Shown here in pieces: positions 1 through 9,221 of a DNA stretch of 64,000 nucleotides. Numbering within the stretch: position 1 is the stretch's first letter; each line of letters begins with the position of its first letter. The position numbers and the translations under genes are program-made. The notes below the pieces were generated by a model. It saw nothing but the letters and a program-made list of their open reading frames with translations, was not told the origin of the DNA and made no database searches. This DNA comes from Anaerolineae bacterium (GTDB taxonomy: Bacteria > Chloroflexota > Anaerolineae > Promineifilales > Promineifilaceae): assembly GCA_030425205.1 (NCBI GenBank), contig JAUIAP010000007.1, positions 124,001 through 188,000 of the forward strand, in the 5' to 3' direction.

Positions 1-505
1 ACGCATCCATAGACTGGGCAAGCAGTTCTTCGACTTCGGCCGATCTCACATGCGGCTTACGATCCGCTAACCGCTCAAAGTAATGTTGATAAATCGCCAG
101 ACGTGGTTCATTGGCAATCCATTGCGCGATCGTTTCGGCCGATAATGCCATCAACTCTGGCTCAATAAAGGCGGTCGTCGCGGCTAACTTCACCAGCACA
201 GATTGCGCGCGTCCCATGCGGGCGACCCCTGTCTGATCGGTCACATCAACCGCATATTGCAACTGGGCCCATTCCCCCACAAACCCAGCCACCTGCTCCA
301 CCTCTGCCATCAGCTCAAATAGGTCGGCCAGTCGTTGGGCACTATTGGTCAGCGACCCTTGAAAGGCTGTAATCTTGGGTAGACTATTTTGCAGATCGGT
401 GAGTGCACTTTCCCAAGCAGCTTCGTCGGGAAAGATAGAATCGAGATGCCACGTGTATTTTGGATCAACGTCGGCACGAATCGGTAAGGTGGTCGGTTTT
501 GACAT
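1..505 (-). CDS. pepF: Oligoendopeptidase F, N-terminal part (runs off window)
   Basis: The minus strand reads ATG at 505 and stays open to base 1, giving about 168 residues; the rest lies outside the window. The segment YTWHLDSIFPDEAAWE near residue 17, followed by alpha-helical stretches with FIEPELMAL, is the usual opening of M3B-family oligoendopeptidase F, a cytoplasmic zinc peptidase that cuts short peptides. The catalytic HExxH lies further downstream and cannot be seen. A purine-rich AAAGGAA motif sits about 7 bases before the ATG. The gene contains two copies of the TCGGCCGA octamer (36 and about 134). It points away from the repeat region at 545 and is unrelated to the RiPP operon. 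Identification rests on recalled family sequence, not on a search. Confidence 0.85.
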   Translation of the reverse strand, partial: MSKPTTLPIRADVDPKYTWHLDSIFPDEAAWESALTDLQNSLPKITAFQGSLTNSAQRLADLFELMAEVEQVAGFVGEWAQLQYAVDVTDQTGVARMGRAQSVLVKLAATTAFIEPELMALSAETIAQWIANEPRLAIYQHYFERLADRKPHVRSAEVEELLAQSMDA

Positions 506-544
506 GGATTGTTCCTTTTTTGGGTCTATTGTAGCGGAACATCT

Positions 545-656
545 AAAGTATTGCGTATTGCGTGGTGCGTATTGACTGCTGGATATGCAACGCGCAATAT
601 AAAGTATTGCGTATTGCGTGGTGCGTATTGGCTGCTGGATATACAACGCGCAATAG
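545..656. repeat. Tandem duplication, two 56-bp units
   Basis: A unit beginning AAAGTATTGCGTATTGCG occurs at 545 and again at 601, so the period is 56 bp with only a few differences. The unit itself contains nested ATTGCGTATTGCG repeats and ends in CAACGCGCAATA. A related ATTGCGTATTGCGTATTGC string occurs near 40695. The region between pepF and the insertion sequence holds no supportable gene. Confidence 0.8.
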
Positions 657-798
657 TATGAAACTCTGGGAAATCGGTAGGCCTTTGGTTTTTGCAGTTT
701 TAAAAATAGATCAGGTAACAAAATCAGCGTGTTTCGGGAATTGGATTTCCCGAAACATCCTCGCCAGAAGAGTGGATTCCCGCCTTCGCGAGAATGAC

Positions 799-1954
799 GG
801 TAGCACTACAAAGTAGCGTGGAGAGATTTCGGTCGATTTTGGAGACAAAATATCAAGTCTCGAAGCGACCAAACCTCCTCCGTTAAGCCAGCGGCCATGG
901 CTGGGGTTGCCTCAAGGGTCGCATGGATGCGTCAAAAGTTGTAAACCGCTCCCGTCCAAAACAAAGCCGCTTCCAGATGTAAGCGATAGCGCGATGGGGT
1001 GCGGGAGCGACGCGCCAATGCGGGTATCCATGTTCTGAAGGTTGCATTGAGCCGTTCGACATAAGCGGTGTTGAACACACCGATGAACGACTGCGTTTTG
1101 GTCATGATTTGTTGTGCCGTTTTCCAATCGCCAATGCGCAAGCGTCGCGTGATGCCAGTCAGTCGTCTGGCTGCCGTATGCATTACAACCTGAACCATGT
1201 GGATTTCTGACCAGACTGGCAACTTAGGTGCGCCGGGCTTGCCGTCATAAACGCGGTCGCGCAACGTTTTGCGAATCGCTTGTTCCCATGCACCAAACCC
1301 ATCGGTGACCCAGAGCAAGTCGCTGCCACGCTCAATCGCCTGACCGATGCGCTCAACCACTCGTTGTACCAGTGACCTGTTACGCTCAATGCCGATGGCA
1401 CCCCAGATGAACAGACGCGAGAAGACCGCCATCCCCGTTGCCAACCACATCGCGCCATACTGGGTTTTGACCCACATCTCATCACTTTGAATTTGCTCAC
1501 CAGCCAGTTGCCCACAGCACACCTTTTCTGCTTGCACTTGTTGGGCGTGTTGACCGGCTTCCAACTGCCAACTGGCAACCGTCTTTTCGTCAATGTAAAA
1601 GGCTGTCACAATTGCCTGCACTGGACACCCTCCAGCAAGCAGTCCCAACACCAGCAAGATCACCCAATTGGGATACCGTTTGTTAAACAGCAGCGTGCCA
1701 CGACTTTCGGCAAAGGTGCGCTGACACGCACAACACTTGAAACGGCGTTCTTTTTGGGAGTGAATCCAGATACGGTCTTCTTCTTCACAATGGGGACAGA
1801 CCATTATGGCTGGATTAAGTGGGGGTTCTGTCATAAACTTCATCATGCTGAGAGGCTCCATGAGATTGTTGGATTGTTTTTTGTTGGTACAAAAATTGTA
1901 TCCCATCTCACAGAGGCTCTCAGTGTTCACTCCACGTCTCTTTCTGGTGCTACC
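799..1954. mobile_element. IS1-like insertion sequence, 1156 bp, with TIRs and 8-bp TSD
   Basis: The left end (799-826) and the inverted right end (1927-1954) match at 22 of 28 positions and both begin GGTAGCAC. The same 8 bases AGAATGAC stand directly outside each end (791-798 and 1955-1962), which is a target-site duplication. One transposase gene on the minus strand fills the element. The GGT termini, single zinc-finger-bearing transposase, ~1.1-kb size and 8-bp duplication fit the IS1 family in the broad sense. No TCGGCCGA octamer lies inside it. Intact ends and an intact gene suggest a fairly recent and possibly active insertion. Confidence 0.88.
932..1846 (-). CDS. IS1-like DDE transposase
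   Basis: The protein has an N-terminal zinc ribbon (CPHC then CCAC, 16-20 residues apart), a helix-turn-helix-like part with IDEKTVASW, and then a DDE catalytic region. The first acidic residue is in IQSDEMWV, a likely second in WVTDGFGAWE, and the last in YVERLNATFRTWIPALARR. This resembles IS1 InsAB joined in one frame. The frame is open back to a GTG at 1930, but that codon lies inside the inverted repeat. ATG at 1846, with GGAGCC about 8 bases upstream, gives about 304 residues and is preferred. It catalyses movement of the surrounding element. The exact family assignment is by motif only. Confidence 0.8.
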   Translation of the reverse strand: MMKFMTEPPLNPAIMVCPHCEEEDRIWIHSQKERRFKCCACQRTFAESRGTLLFNKRYPNWVILLVLGLLAGGCPVQAIVTAFYIDEKTVASWQLEAGQHAQQVQAEKVCCGQLAGEQIQSDEMWVKTQYGAMWLATGMAVFSRLFIWGAIGIERNRSLVQRVVERIGQAIERGSDLLWVTDGFGAWEQAIRKTLRDRVYDGKPGAPKLPVWSEIHMVQVVMHTAARRLTGITRRLRIGDWKTAQQIMTKTQSFIGVFNTAYVERLNATFRTWIPALARRSRTPSRYRLHLEAALFWTGAVYNF

Positions 1955-1999
1955 AGAATGACAGATCGATTACCGAATTAATTTTTCAAAGACCAACAA

Positions 2000-2068
2000 C
2001 CAAAGGCTGTTACACAACGCGCTTGAGCGCGTTTCGCGTATCAGCCTTTGGCTTTAGCCATAGGATTA
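2000..2068. repeat. Palindromic dispersed repeat downstream of membrane gene
   Basis: CCAAAGGCTG (2000-2009) and CAGCCTTTGG (2042-2051) are exact inverted copies enclosing GCGCTTGAGCGC. A diverged second copy of the whole stretch lies at 48397-48460. It lies just beyond the stop of the minus-strand gene at 2080 and could act as its transcript end. Confidence 0.6.
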
Positions 2069-2079
2069 ATGGGGGTGGT

Positions 2080-2436
2080 TTAATTCGGCCGATTTATTCT
2101 CGCACGCAACACCATCGCAATACCTGTCAGGATGGCAAACACGGGCCAGATCGAATTCATCGACAGACCCACGAGGAAGCCAACCCCCATAAACGCGATC
2201 ATCAAGCCGATCCAAAGCGTGTTGAGTGCGTAGTGAAGTTGACCATTGCGATACGCCGTGACGCCCTGCACGAGAAAGACAACTGCGGGGATGAAAATGT
2301 AGAGCGGCCAGCTTCTTCCAAACGGCAACAAGTTGAACTGTTGGAGCAGGAAGATAACGCCGACTCCAATCACGCTTGCTGCGGCATAGTAGTTTCCAAA
2401 ATGACGGACGTGGTTTTGACTCTTTAAATTGCTCAT
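2080..2436 (-). CDS. Small integral membrane protein
   Basis: This 118-residue protein has about four hydrophobic helices (roughly residues 16-34, 44-60, 73-92 and 95-110) separated by short polar turns, and a basic C-terminus. The helices are of the LiaF/DUF5668-like type (GVIFLLQQFNLLPFGRSWPLYIFIPAVVFLV is too long to be chance), but no catalytic motif is visible, so no function is assigned. ATG at 2436 is preceded by AAAAGGAAAA, a good ribosome binding site. It follows the P450 gene at 2526 on the same strand, with 89 bases between, so it could be the last gene of the RiPP operon or an independent gene. Confidence 0.65.
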   Translation of the reverse strand: MSNLKSQNHVRHFGNYYAAASVIGVGVIFLLQQFNLLPFGRSWPLYIFIPAVVFLVQGVTAYRNGQLHYALNTLWIGLMIAFMGVGFLVGLSMNSIWPVFAILTGIAMVLRARINRPN

Positions 2437-2525
2437 CTTGTTTTCCTTTTAATTGATAACTGTGCAGTCAATGTGCCACACATTTTTTGCAAAGTGGACG
2501 ACAATCGTGCCGCCCACACGTCACA

Positions 2526-3854
2526 CTACCTCGCACTGATATTCAGATGAAATTGGGCCGGCATCGGTGTCGGCATCGTGTGAATTCTTAGCTCGTAATC
2601 TGGATCGGCCAACTCAATCTTAAATGAACGCAGTAGCCCAATCATCGTCAACATGATCAGCACCTCTGCCATCCCTGCCCCCAGGCAAACGTGCGGCCCG
2701 ACCCCAAATGGAGCAAACGCACCGGGCTGGCGATATTCGCTTCCGCGATCGAGGCGATACTCAAATGGACGCTCAAAATATTCCTCAGAAAAGTGGGGAA
2801 CCGCACCAGCCATCAGCAGCCGCTGACCTTCGTCTAGCCCATAACCAGCAAACTCGAATGGCTCGGCAACCGTACACATCGTGGCTGATGAGACTGGGTA
2901 GAGACGCAATGCCTCTAGGGTGGCCGCGTGCAGACAATTCATGGCGCGCAAATCAGATGGCGCAAATGTGTCACCAGTGGCGTTGGCATCAATGTCGGCA
3001 ACGACCTGCGCCATCAGATGGGGTTGCTTGAGCAGCGCATAAAGAATGAAGAGGCAGGTATAGGCAACCGTATCAAGACCGCCGATGTAGCCGCCTAAGA
3101 CGGCAACCCGCAACTCCTGCTCGCTCATCAACGTATCTTGCTCATGCTGGGCAGATAGCAGGTCATCGACGAGCTGGCTGTGGCCAAACGGACAGCTTCC
3201 CGTGCGATGGGATTTGATCACATTGTTTGCCAAGCCGAGCGCACGGGCTTTGGCAATTTTGTAGCGCGTTGTGTCTAAAACGGTGCGTGGTCGCAGATGT
3301 GCCACGGTTTCAATCGTTAGGTTGCGCACAAAGTAGGCGATTTCGGGAAACAGTCCCCCCGTCGAGTGACCCAACACGCCCACGCCCAACATCTCCGCCA
3401 CGACAGGTGGGAGCAGCATACTCGGCCGAAACGGCGCATCCGTTGGCCATTCACGAACTTGCGCCTCGACCAATTCGACCAGCGTCGTGTACTTATCGTT
3501 CAGCACTGAGCGCGAGTAGCCCGCCTTTTGCAAGCGGCGATGGTGATAATGTTGCTCTCCCCCCATTGAAACGAGCGTCTCATCGACGCCGAGCTCTTCG
3601 TTCTGCTCACGCCGAATTTCGCGTGCGACGATCAGCCTGCCCCCTTCTTGCGTCATAAAGCGATTCGCCTCGACCCCACTCATCACGACAAATGAATCGC
3701 CGTCGGGGTGTGTACGCTGAAAAATGGAGCCGTTGACCTGATGGGCGCGCCAAAAGTAATAACCGGGAAATTGCTGCATCCGCTTGTGGTCAAGCTCCGT
3801 AAACTGAAACGGTCGCAAATCAGGGGGTGCAAGCGGTTTCGTCATTGTAATCAT
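2526..3854 (-). CDS. Cytochrome P450 (1)
   Basis: This soluble 442-residue P450 has no membrane anchor. The haem-binding loop is FAPFGVGPHVCLGAG near residue 390, the ExxR motif is EALRLYP, and the I-helix reads GGYIGGLDTVAYT. P450s of this type hydroxylate or couple small molecules and RiPPs, using electrons from separate redox partners that are not seen here. ATG at 3854 follows AGGAGAATCAG, a clear ribosome binding site. It is the last enzyme gene of the long minus-strand operon, 112 bases after the second ABC transporter; a weak AGCCCGC/GCGGGCT inverted repeat (3889-3920) lies in that gap. It is only distantly similar to the second P450 at 20010. The substrate is unknown; tailoring of the RiPP is an inference from position. 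Confidence 0.93.
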   Translation of the reverse strand: MITMTKPLAPPDLRPFQFTELDHKRMQQFPGYYFWRAHQVNGSIFQRTHPDGDSFVVMSGVEANRFMTQEGGRLIVAREIRREQNEELGVDETLVSMGGEQHYHHRRLQKAGYSRSVLNDKYTTLVELVEAQVREWPTDAPFRPSMLLPPVVAEMLGVGVLGHSTGGLFPEIAYFVRNLTIETVAHLRPRTVLDTTRYKIAKARALGLANNVIKSHRTGSCPFGHSQLVDDLLSAQHEQDTLMSEQELRVAVLGGYIGGLDTVAYTCLFILYALLKQPHLMAQVVADIDANATGDTFAPSDLRAMNCLHAATLEALRLYPVSSATMCTVAEPFEFAGYGLDEGQRLLMAGAVPHFSEEYFERPFEYRLDRGSEYRQPGAFAPFGVGPHVCLGAGMAEVLIMLTMIGLLRSFKIELADPDYELRIHTMPTPMPAQFHLNISAR

Positions 3855-3966
3855 CTGATTCTCCTAGTCTAAAATCCTCACGCCTCTAAGCCCGCTTCTC
3901 GGTAATAGCCAATGCGGGCTGACGGGCGACCCCTCTCACTGAAAGAGCGAGCTATGGTGTGGATGC

Positions 3967-6918
3967 TTAAGCCATCTGCCGCTGTGCTAACTCCGCAAAC
4001 GGCCCTTCTTGATCGAGTAGTTCTTGATAAGTTCCCTGCTGCACGATCCGCCCGCTGTCGAATACAAAAATGCGGTCGGCGTTGATAATTGTGCTGAGCC
4101 GATGGGCGATCACAACGCGGGTCGCCTTCATGCGCTCCAAGCTCTCGCTGACAATCGTTTGCGTGCGGTTGTCGAGCGCACTGGTCGCTTCGTCAAAAAA
4201 GACAACGCGCGGACGTGTCACCAGCGCACGCGCGATCAATAGTCGCTGCCGCTGTCCGCCAGAGAAGTTGCCACCCCGCTCGCTTATCACCGTGTTCATC
4301 CCCATCGGAAGCTGACGGATGTCGTCCGCTAAGCCAGACAGTTCGGCCGCTTCCCACGCATCCTCTAAAGTATGGTCGGGTGATGTGCCGACGATGTTGG
4401 CGTAAATGTCTTGCGGCATAAGGGTCGCGTTTTGCAACACAACCCCAATTTGACGGCGCAATGAGCGCACGTTGAGGTCGTTTAAGTCCTGCTCATCGTA
4501 GTAGACTCCGCCACTGTCGGGCGTTTCAAAACCGAGCAACAGCCGTAAGAGCGTCGATTTTCCTGACCCCGATGGCCCGACAAAAGCGACAAATTCACCC
4601 GGCTCAATCGTCAACGTCACGTCATTCAAAACGGTGGGGCCGCGCTCGCCATAGCCAAACGTCAAATGGTTGACCTCGATGCCACCCGCCAATTCGCCGA
4701 CCTCTTCTTTATCGTCGCTGACTTCGGAAAGCGTATCGAGAATTGGCTTGAGCCGATCCCACATCGGAATGAGCGGCAAAATCGAGAGCATAATGCCCCC
4801 CAGCATCACCCATGCAGACATAAATTGGACAAAGGCGAGATTGAAGGCGAGAAAGTCGCCCGTCGAAAGTTGGGCTTGGCTGGCTAATGCAATCACGCTA
4901 AAGATTAGGATGGACGCGATCAGGGGGGCGGCTCCGTTATAGGCTGAGAGCGCATTGGTGATCAGCCGGCCGCGATAGTCAACGCTTTTCTGCTCCGTGA
5001 AGTGATTTGACCAGCGATGGAAGGCGTGATTTTCTGCGCCAGCAATGCGAATCTTGACGATCCCTGTCAGGAGTTGCAGAACGGTTCCAGAGACGGCGCC
5101 TTGAATATCGGCCGATAATCGCTGATATTTCAAATACAACCCGCACAGCACAACCGTCACCACCAGCGAAAGGGCGACCAACCCCACCGCCGCCACTGCC
5201 AAGCGTCCCGAATAGCTAAACAACAGAATCAAGTTGGTGACTGAGAAGATCGACGTGATGATCGTCGTCACCACATAGCCCGACAGCGCGCGCCGGATAG
5301 AGCTAATGCCCATCGCGCGCGTTCCCAAATCGCCCGCCGTATAGTCACGGAAAAACGACATCGGCAAGTTGAGTAACCGATTCCAGAGCGCGGCCTGTAC
5401 ATTGAGGTCGAGCCTCGTCTGCACGCGCAAAAACCCGATCCCGCGCGCAACACGCAAGGCGGCGCCGGCGAGTGACATCACGATCAGGCCCGCCCCGATT
5501 TGCCACAGCAGACCAACCTGTGCAGCTGGGATGACGCTGTTGAACAGCCAACCCGTTGCAATCGGTGGCAACAGACCGAGCAGTGAAATCGCCAAGCTGA
5601 TCCCCAAAATAGAGATGATGTCGCGGCGACTGCCACCAAAGCCATATTTCAACACGTCAAACAACGAAAGCGCACGATTGGGAAATGGCGTATAGAACGT
5701 ATACCCCATCGGCATCACTTCTTTGGCAATTTGGGCATCGACGCGCAGCTTTTCATTTGTTTCTGGATTGACCAATATGTAACCGCGACCGTCAAACAAC
5801 AGCGCAACCGGCTTTTGTCCACGCTCTAAAAATCCGAGCAGCGCACCGTGATCATCTTTCCACCACACGCCGCGCAAAGCGACATCGCGTGACTCCAAGT
5901 TTGCATGGTTGAGAATGCGCTGCAACGCTTTTCCCAACAGCAGCTTCTCTTCCACTGGGGGCGGCGCATCGAGCGTCACGCCGAGCTTGTCACAGACCAA
6001 TCGGCATGCCGTAAACAGCGACTCTTGCTCACCCACATAGGCGTGTCCGACGCTGGAGGCAAGCAGACCGCTCGTCTGCAAGGGAGACGTGAGGTGCGAG
6101 AGTGATTGATGCATCACCTCTTGCTCAATCTCCGTCTTCTTCTGCAACCGTTCCAGATCGCTGAGATGTTCGCGCTTGCGATTGAGCGCGATAGCGACCA
6201 TCATCAACTTGTGGAACTGGTCAACCGCCTTCCATTCGGGATCATTCTGCAAGAAGGTCGCGGTGTCGATCACATCGAGCGTGCTTTGTGCCTCGGCCGT
6301 TGCCCACGCTTGGGGTGAAATTGGGACGTGTCCCGCCCCGTTGCGCCACGCCAGCGATTGTTGGTTAAACAACTGGAGATGCCCGCCTTCTGCCTGTGTC
6401 CACAGCACCTCTTTCTTTGGCACAACGACATGATCGATTTCGACCGTGACCTGCTGATTCGACTCAAGCAGTTGGTAGACCTTTGGCAGTGACTCGTTGG
6501 AAACACCGCTCGATAGCCCAATCACCCAATCGTTGAGCATGGCAATGACCAGATCGCTGTATTCCAGCTCTTGGGCGAGCGCGATGAGGCGTGCCTTTTG
6601 CAGCCTAATTAAGCGCGTGCCGGGCATTCCGCTGACGCGAATGTTGAGGCCGCCATGTAGCTCCTGCCCCACGCCCATGATGAGCTGCCCGACCCGTCCA
6701 CGAAATAGGTGGTTGTTGTGACCGATAATTTCGTCGCCGCGCGTTTGCACGGAGAAGAGATCGACCACGCCGCTGTAGACGATGTAGGCCACGCTGGGGT
6801 CGTTGAGCAGAAGGGGCTTGTTGCCTTCAACCTCAACCATGCGACCCTCTTTGTAGCGCAAATTGAGCAGGAAAAGTTCGAGGTTATCGATAGCGTCGAT
6901 GTGCAGTTTACGACTCAT
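3967..6918 (-). CDS. NHLM-type peptide export ABC transporter, ATP-binding/permease
   Basis: This protein of about 983 residues has three parts. A long N-terminal region (1-420) opens with a cyclic-nucleotide-binding-like beta roll (VAYIVYSGVVDLFSV). A six-helix exporter domain (about 425-720) follows, then a nucleotide-binding domain with Walker A GPSGSGKST, signature FSGGQRQRL, Walker B VVFFDEATSALD and H-loop VVIAHRLST. It lacks the C39 peptidase found in its neighbour. This matches the second transporter of NHLP bacteriocin export systems. The start was moved from GTG 6933 to ATG 6918 because AAGGAG stands 6 bases before the ATG. It lies 21 bases after the C39 transporter gene, and the pair probably forms one export machine for the mature RiPP. 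Confidence 0.93.
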   Translation of the reverse strand: MSRKLHIDAIDNLELFLLNLRYKEGRMVEVEGNKPLLLNDPSVAYIVYSGVVDLFSVQTRGDEIIGHNNHLFRGRVGQLIMGVGQELHGGLNIRVSGMPGTRLIRLQKARLIALAQELEYSDLVIAMLNDWVIGLSSGVSNESLPKVYQLLESNQQVTVEIDHVVVPKKEVLWTQAEGGHLQLFNQQSLAWRNGAGHVPISPQAWATAEAQSTLDVIDTATFLQNDPEWKAVDQFHKLMMVAIALNRKREHLSDLERLQKKTEIEQEVMHQSLSHLTSPLQTSGLLASSVGHAYVGEQESLFTACRLVCDKLGVTLDAPPPVEEKLLLGKALQRILNHANLESRDVALRGVWWKDDHGALLGFLERGQKPVALLFDGRGYILVNPETNEKLRVDAQIAKEVMPMGYTFYTPFPNRALSLFDVLKYGFGGSRRDIISILGISLAISLLGLLPPIATGWLFNSVIPAAQVGLLWQIGAGLIVMSLAGAALRVARGIGFLRVQTRLDLNVQAALWNRLLNLPMSFFRDYTAGDLGTRAMGISSIRRALSGYVVTTIITSIFSVTNLILLFSYSGRLAVAAVGLVALSLVVTVVLCGLYLKYQRLSADIQGAVSGTVLQLLTGIVKIRIAGAENHAFHRWSNHFTEQKSVDYRGRLITNALSAYNGAAPLIASILIFSVIALASQAQLSTGDFLAFNLAFVQFMSAWVMLGGIMLSILPLIPMWDRLKPILDTLSEVSDDKEEVGELAGGIEVNHLTFGYGERGPTVLNDVTLTIEPGEFVAFVGPSGSGKSTLLRLLLGFETPDSGGVYYDEQDLNDLNVRSLRRQIGVVLQNATLMPQDIYANIVGTSPDHTLEDAWEAAELSGLADDIRQLPMGMNTVISERGGNFSGGQRQRLLIARALVTRPRVVFFDEATSALDNRTQTIVSESLERMKATRVVIAHRLSTIINADRIFVFDSGRIVQQGTYQELLDQEGPFAELAQRQMA

Positions 6919-6939
6919 AATGAACTCCTTCACGCGACG

Positions 6940-9207
6940 CTAGTTAGCGGTCGCAATGAGGTCAAAAATATCCTGTGTGGTCGTTACGCCAGATGTTTTC
7001 TGCGAGCGAATCAGGCTGGCATACGGCCCTTTGACGCGCACCATTTTGTCGTGCGTGCCGCGCTGGACGATTTTGCCCTGCTCTAAAACGATAATTTCAT
7101 CGCAATCCCGAATGGTGCTGAGACGATGGGCGACGATCAGCGTCGTGCAGCCACGTCGGCGCACGTTGTCGTCGATGATCTTCTCGGTGATGGGGTCGAG
7201 TGCGCTCGTTGCCTCATCGAGAATGAGAATGGTCGGATTGGTGACGAGAGCGCGGGCGATTTCGAGCCGTTGGCGTTGTCCGCCGCTAAAGTTGCCGCCC
7301 CCTTCGGAGACGATGTGGGCATAACCGCCCTGCTTGGCCGCAATGGCATCGTGAATCGCCGCATCTTTGGCGGCCTGAATCACGCTCGTCTCGGGAATTG
7401 TGCTGTCCCACATGGTGATGTTTTCGCGGATGCTGCCCTGAAAAAGGTAGATGTCCTGATTCACCATTGTCATGGAGTTTTTGAGCTGCAATCGGCCGAT
7501 TTCCTCGCGCGGCTTGCCATCAAACAACATCTCCCCATCCCACGCTTCATAGACACCTGCCACCAGCTTGGCGATGGTCGATTTCCCGCTGCCTGAGCTG
7601 CCGACGAGCGCGACACGTGAGCCGGGCTTGAGCGTCAGGCTAAAATTTTCGATCAGCGGTTTGTCGAGTTTGCTGTAGCCAAAGCTGATGTTTTTCAGTT
7701 CGAGTGCGCCGATCAGTTTGGTGCTGGCGAGGTCAACATCGGCCGAAACCGCCGTATGGGGATCAACCTCATATTTCATCACATCATCCAGCCGCGCCAT
7801 CTCGCCTTGTGTCTGTTGCAAGAGCGTGCCGAGATTGACCAGCTGATTGACCGGCATCATAAACGACGCGATCAGGGCTTGAAAGGCCAGCAGTTCACCA
7901 ATCGAGAGCTGCCCATTGATAATGCGCAAGCCGCCAATCGTGACGATCAGGGCGATGTTGATCGACGATAAAATGGCTGGCACGGCGGTCAGCATCTCCG
8001 TCGTCACGCTCAAATCTTGTTCGGCGTTGACGACCTTCGCCTGTGTTCCCGCCCAGCGTGCAAAGTAGTCGGACTCGCGCCCCGTCGCCTTGAGCGTTTC
8101 GATCATCTGCAAGCCGCTCATCGCCACCGACATAAACTGCCCCTGCTCGTTGAGCAAGCGTTGATTGGCATCTGTGCGGCGGCGTGAAAAGTAACGCAGT
8201 GCGACAATGTTGAGCAGCGCAAAGCCCACCCCGATCACGGTCAGCACCACGTCATAGCGAATCATCAAGAGGGCATAGAACGAGATCAGAACGGCGTTGA
8301 TCACGTTGGTCGCCACCTGCCCCGAGAGCAAGCGGGCGATGTTGTCGTTTAGTCGGACACGATTGCTAATATCGGCCGCACGACGTTGATGGAAAAAGTC
8401 GATGGGCAGTCGCAGGGTGTGCCAAAAGAATCGGGCCGAGGTTGTGATCGAGAGTTTTGTTTCCAGTCGCAACAGATAAAGCTGTTGCAGCCACGTCAGC
8501 ACGACACTGACCACGACGGTCGCGCACATCACGCCAATCAGCGGCCATAACCACGACTCAAACCCGGAAACCAGATATTGATCGACGAACACGCGGCTAA
8601 ACGCCGGCACAACCAGACCCACCAGCGTCAAGATCAGACTGACGGTGAAAAGCATCACCAACGCCGTGCTGGAGCCGCGCAAACGACCGCGCAGGGCGTT
8701 GATGAGTGAAGATTGGTCGTTGCTTTTTGTAAACGTCTCGGTCGGTTCAAACATGAGGACGACACCCGTGTAGGAGTCGTCAAACTCTTCATGCGTGACG
8801 GTACGTGGCCCCGTTGCAGGATCGTTGAGGAAGACGCGATCTTTGTTGAACCCTTCAACCACCAAGAAATGGTTGAAGTTCCAAAAGACGATGACGGGCA
8901 TCGCCGTTTCGTATACTTTTTCAATCGCCCGTTTGCGCCCCGTCACCTTGAGCCCATACTGACGCGCCGCACGTGCGACGTTGCTCGCCTTGCTGCCGTT
9001 GCGCGAAACACCGCAGGCAACCCGCAACTCTTCGAGCGGCACTACTTTGCCATAGTAGGCCAGAATGATTGCGAGCGCGGCGGCACCACATTCGACCGCC
9101 TCCATTTGCAAGACGGTCGGCGTTTTGATGCGCTTGCTCTTTTTGGGTTGAGTTGGGTCACGCTTGACGCGCCCCCATAAATTGCTTGCATGATTGACCA
9201 GTGCCAT
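6940..9207 (-). CDS. C39-peptidase ABC transporter (NHLM bacteriocin exporter)
   Basis: The protein has about 755 residues. The N-terminal C39 protease has its cysteine at residue 40 (MEAVECGAAAL), its histidine in FWNFNHFLVVEGF and its aspartate in LNDPATGP. Six membrane helices follow (about 190-430), then an ATPase domain with VGSSGSGKST, FSGGQRQRL and LILDEATSALD. Such exporters cut the leader after a double glycine while exporting the peptide, which fits the Ala-Gly-Gly junction of the precursor at 27586. The frame is open to 9330, but ATG at 9207 has GGAGG about 6 bases upstream and starts directly before the protease domain, so it is preferred. Flanked by the HlyD-like protein and the second transporter. 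Confidence 0.95.
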   Translation of the reverse strand: MALVNHASNLWGRVKRDPTQPKKSKRIKTPTVLQMEAVECGAAALAIILAYYGKVVPLEELRVACGVSRNGSKASNVARAARQYGLKVTGRKRAIEKVYETAMPVIVFWNFNHFLVVEGFNKDRVFLNDPATGPRTVTHEEFDDSYTGVVLMFEPTETFTKSNDQSSLINALRGRLRGSSTALVMLFTVSLILTLVGLVVPAFSRVFVDQYLVSGFESWLWPLIGVMCATVVVSVVLTWLQQLYLLRLETKLSITTSARFFWHTLRLPIDFFHQRRAADISNRVRLNDNIARLLSGQVATNVINAVLISFYALLMIRYDVVLTVIGVGFALLNIVALRYFSRRRTDANQRLLNEQGQFMSVAMSGLQMIETLKATGRESDYFARWAGTQAKVVNAEQDLSVTTEMLTAVPAILSSINIALIVTIGGLRIINGQLSIGELLAFQALIASFMMPVNQLVNLGTLLQQTQGEMARLDDVMKYEVDPHTAVSADVDLASTKLIGALELKNISFGYSKLDKPLIENFSLTLKPGSRVALVGSSGSGKSTIAKLVAGVYEAWDGEMLFDGKPREEIGRLQLKNSMTMVNQDIYLFQGSIRENITMWDSTIPETSVIQAAKDAAIHDAIAAKQGGYAHIVSEGGGNFSGGQRQRLEIARALVTNPTILILDEATSALDPITEKIIDDNVRRRGCTTLIVAHRLSTIRDCDEIIVLEQGKIVQRGTHDKMVRVKGPYASLIRSQKTSGVTTTQDIFDLIATAN

Positions 9208-9221
9208 CAGAACCTCCGCAG

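Larger units (their letters stand above)
693..1995 (+). repeat. Dispersed repeat copy A, split by the insertion sequence
   Basis: Bases 693-798 and 1955-1995 together rebuild one ~140-bp unit that is also found intact at 28559-28701 and 34383-34523 (opposite orientation) and in part at 61134-61231. The unit carries the inverted sequence TCGGGAATTGGATTTCCCGA and a second hairpin around ATTCCCGCCTTCGCG. The IS at 799-1954 lies exactly inside it, so the repeat was there before the insertion. Confidence 0.8.

Noticed and set aside
545..656. Tandem repeat considered as CRISPR or origin iterons
   Set aside because: Only two 56-bp units without spacers, and no replication gene nearby.
2023..2427. 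Plus-strand frame opposite the small membrane protein
   Set aside because: The minus-strand protein has clear membrane helices and a ribosome binding site; the plus frame has neither.
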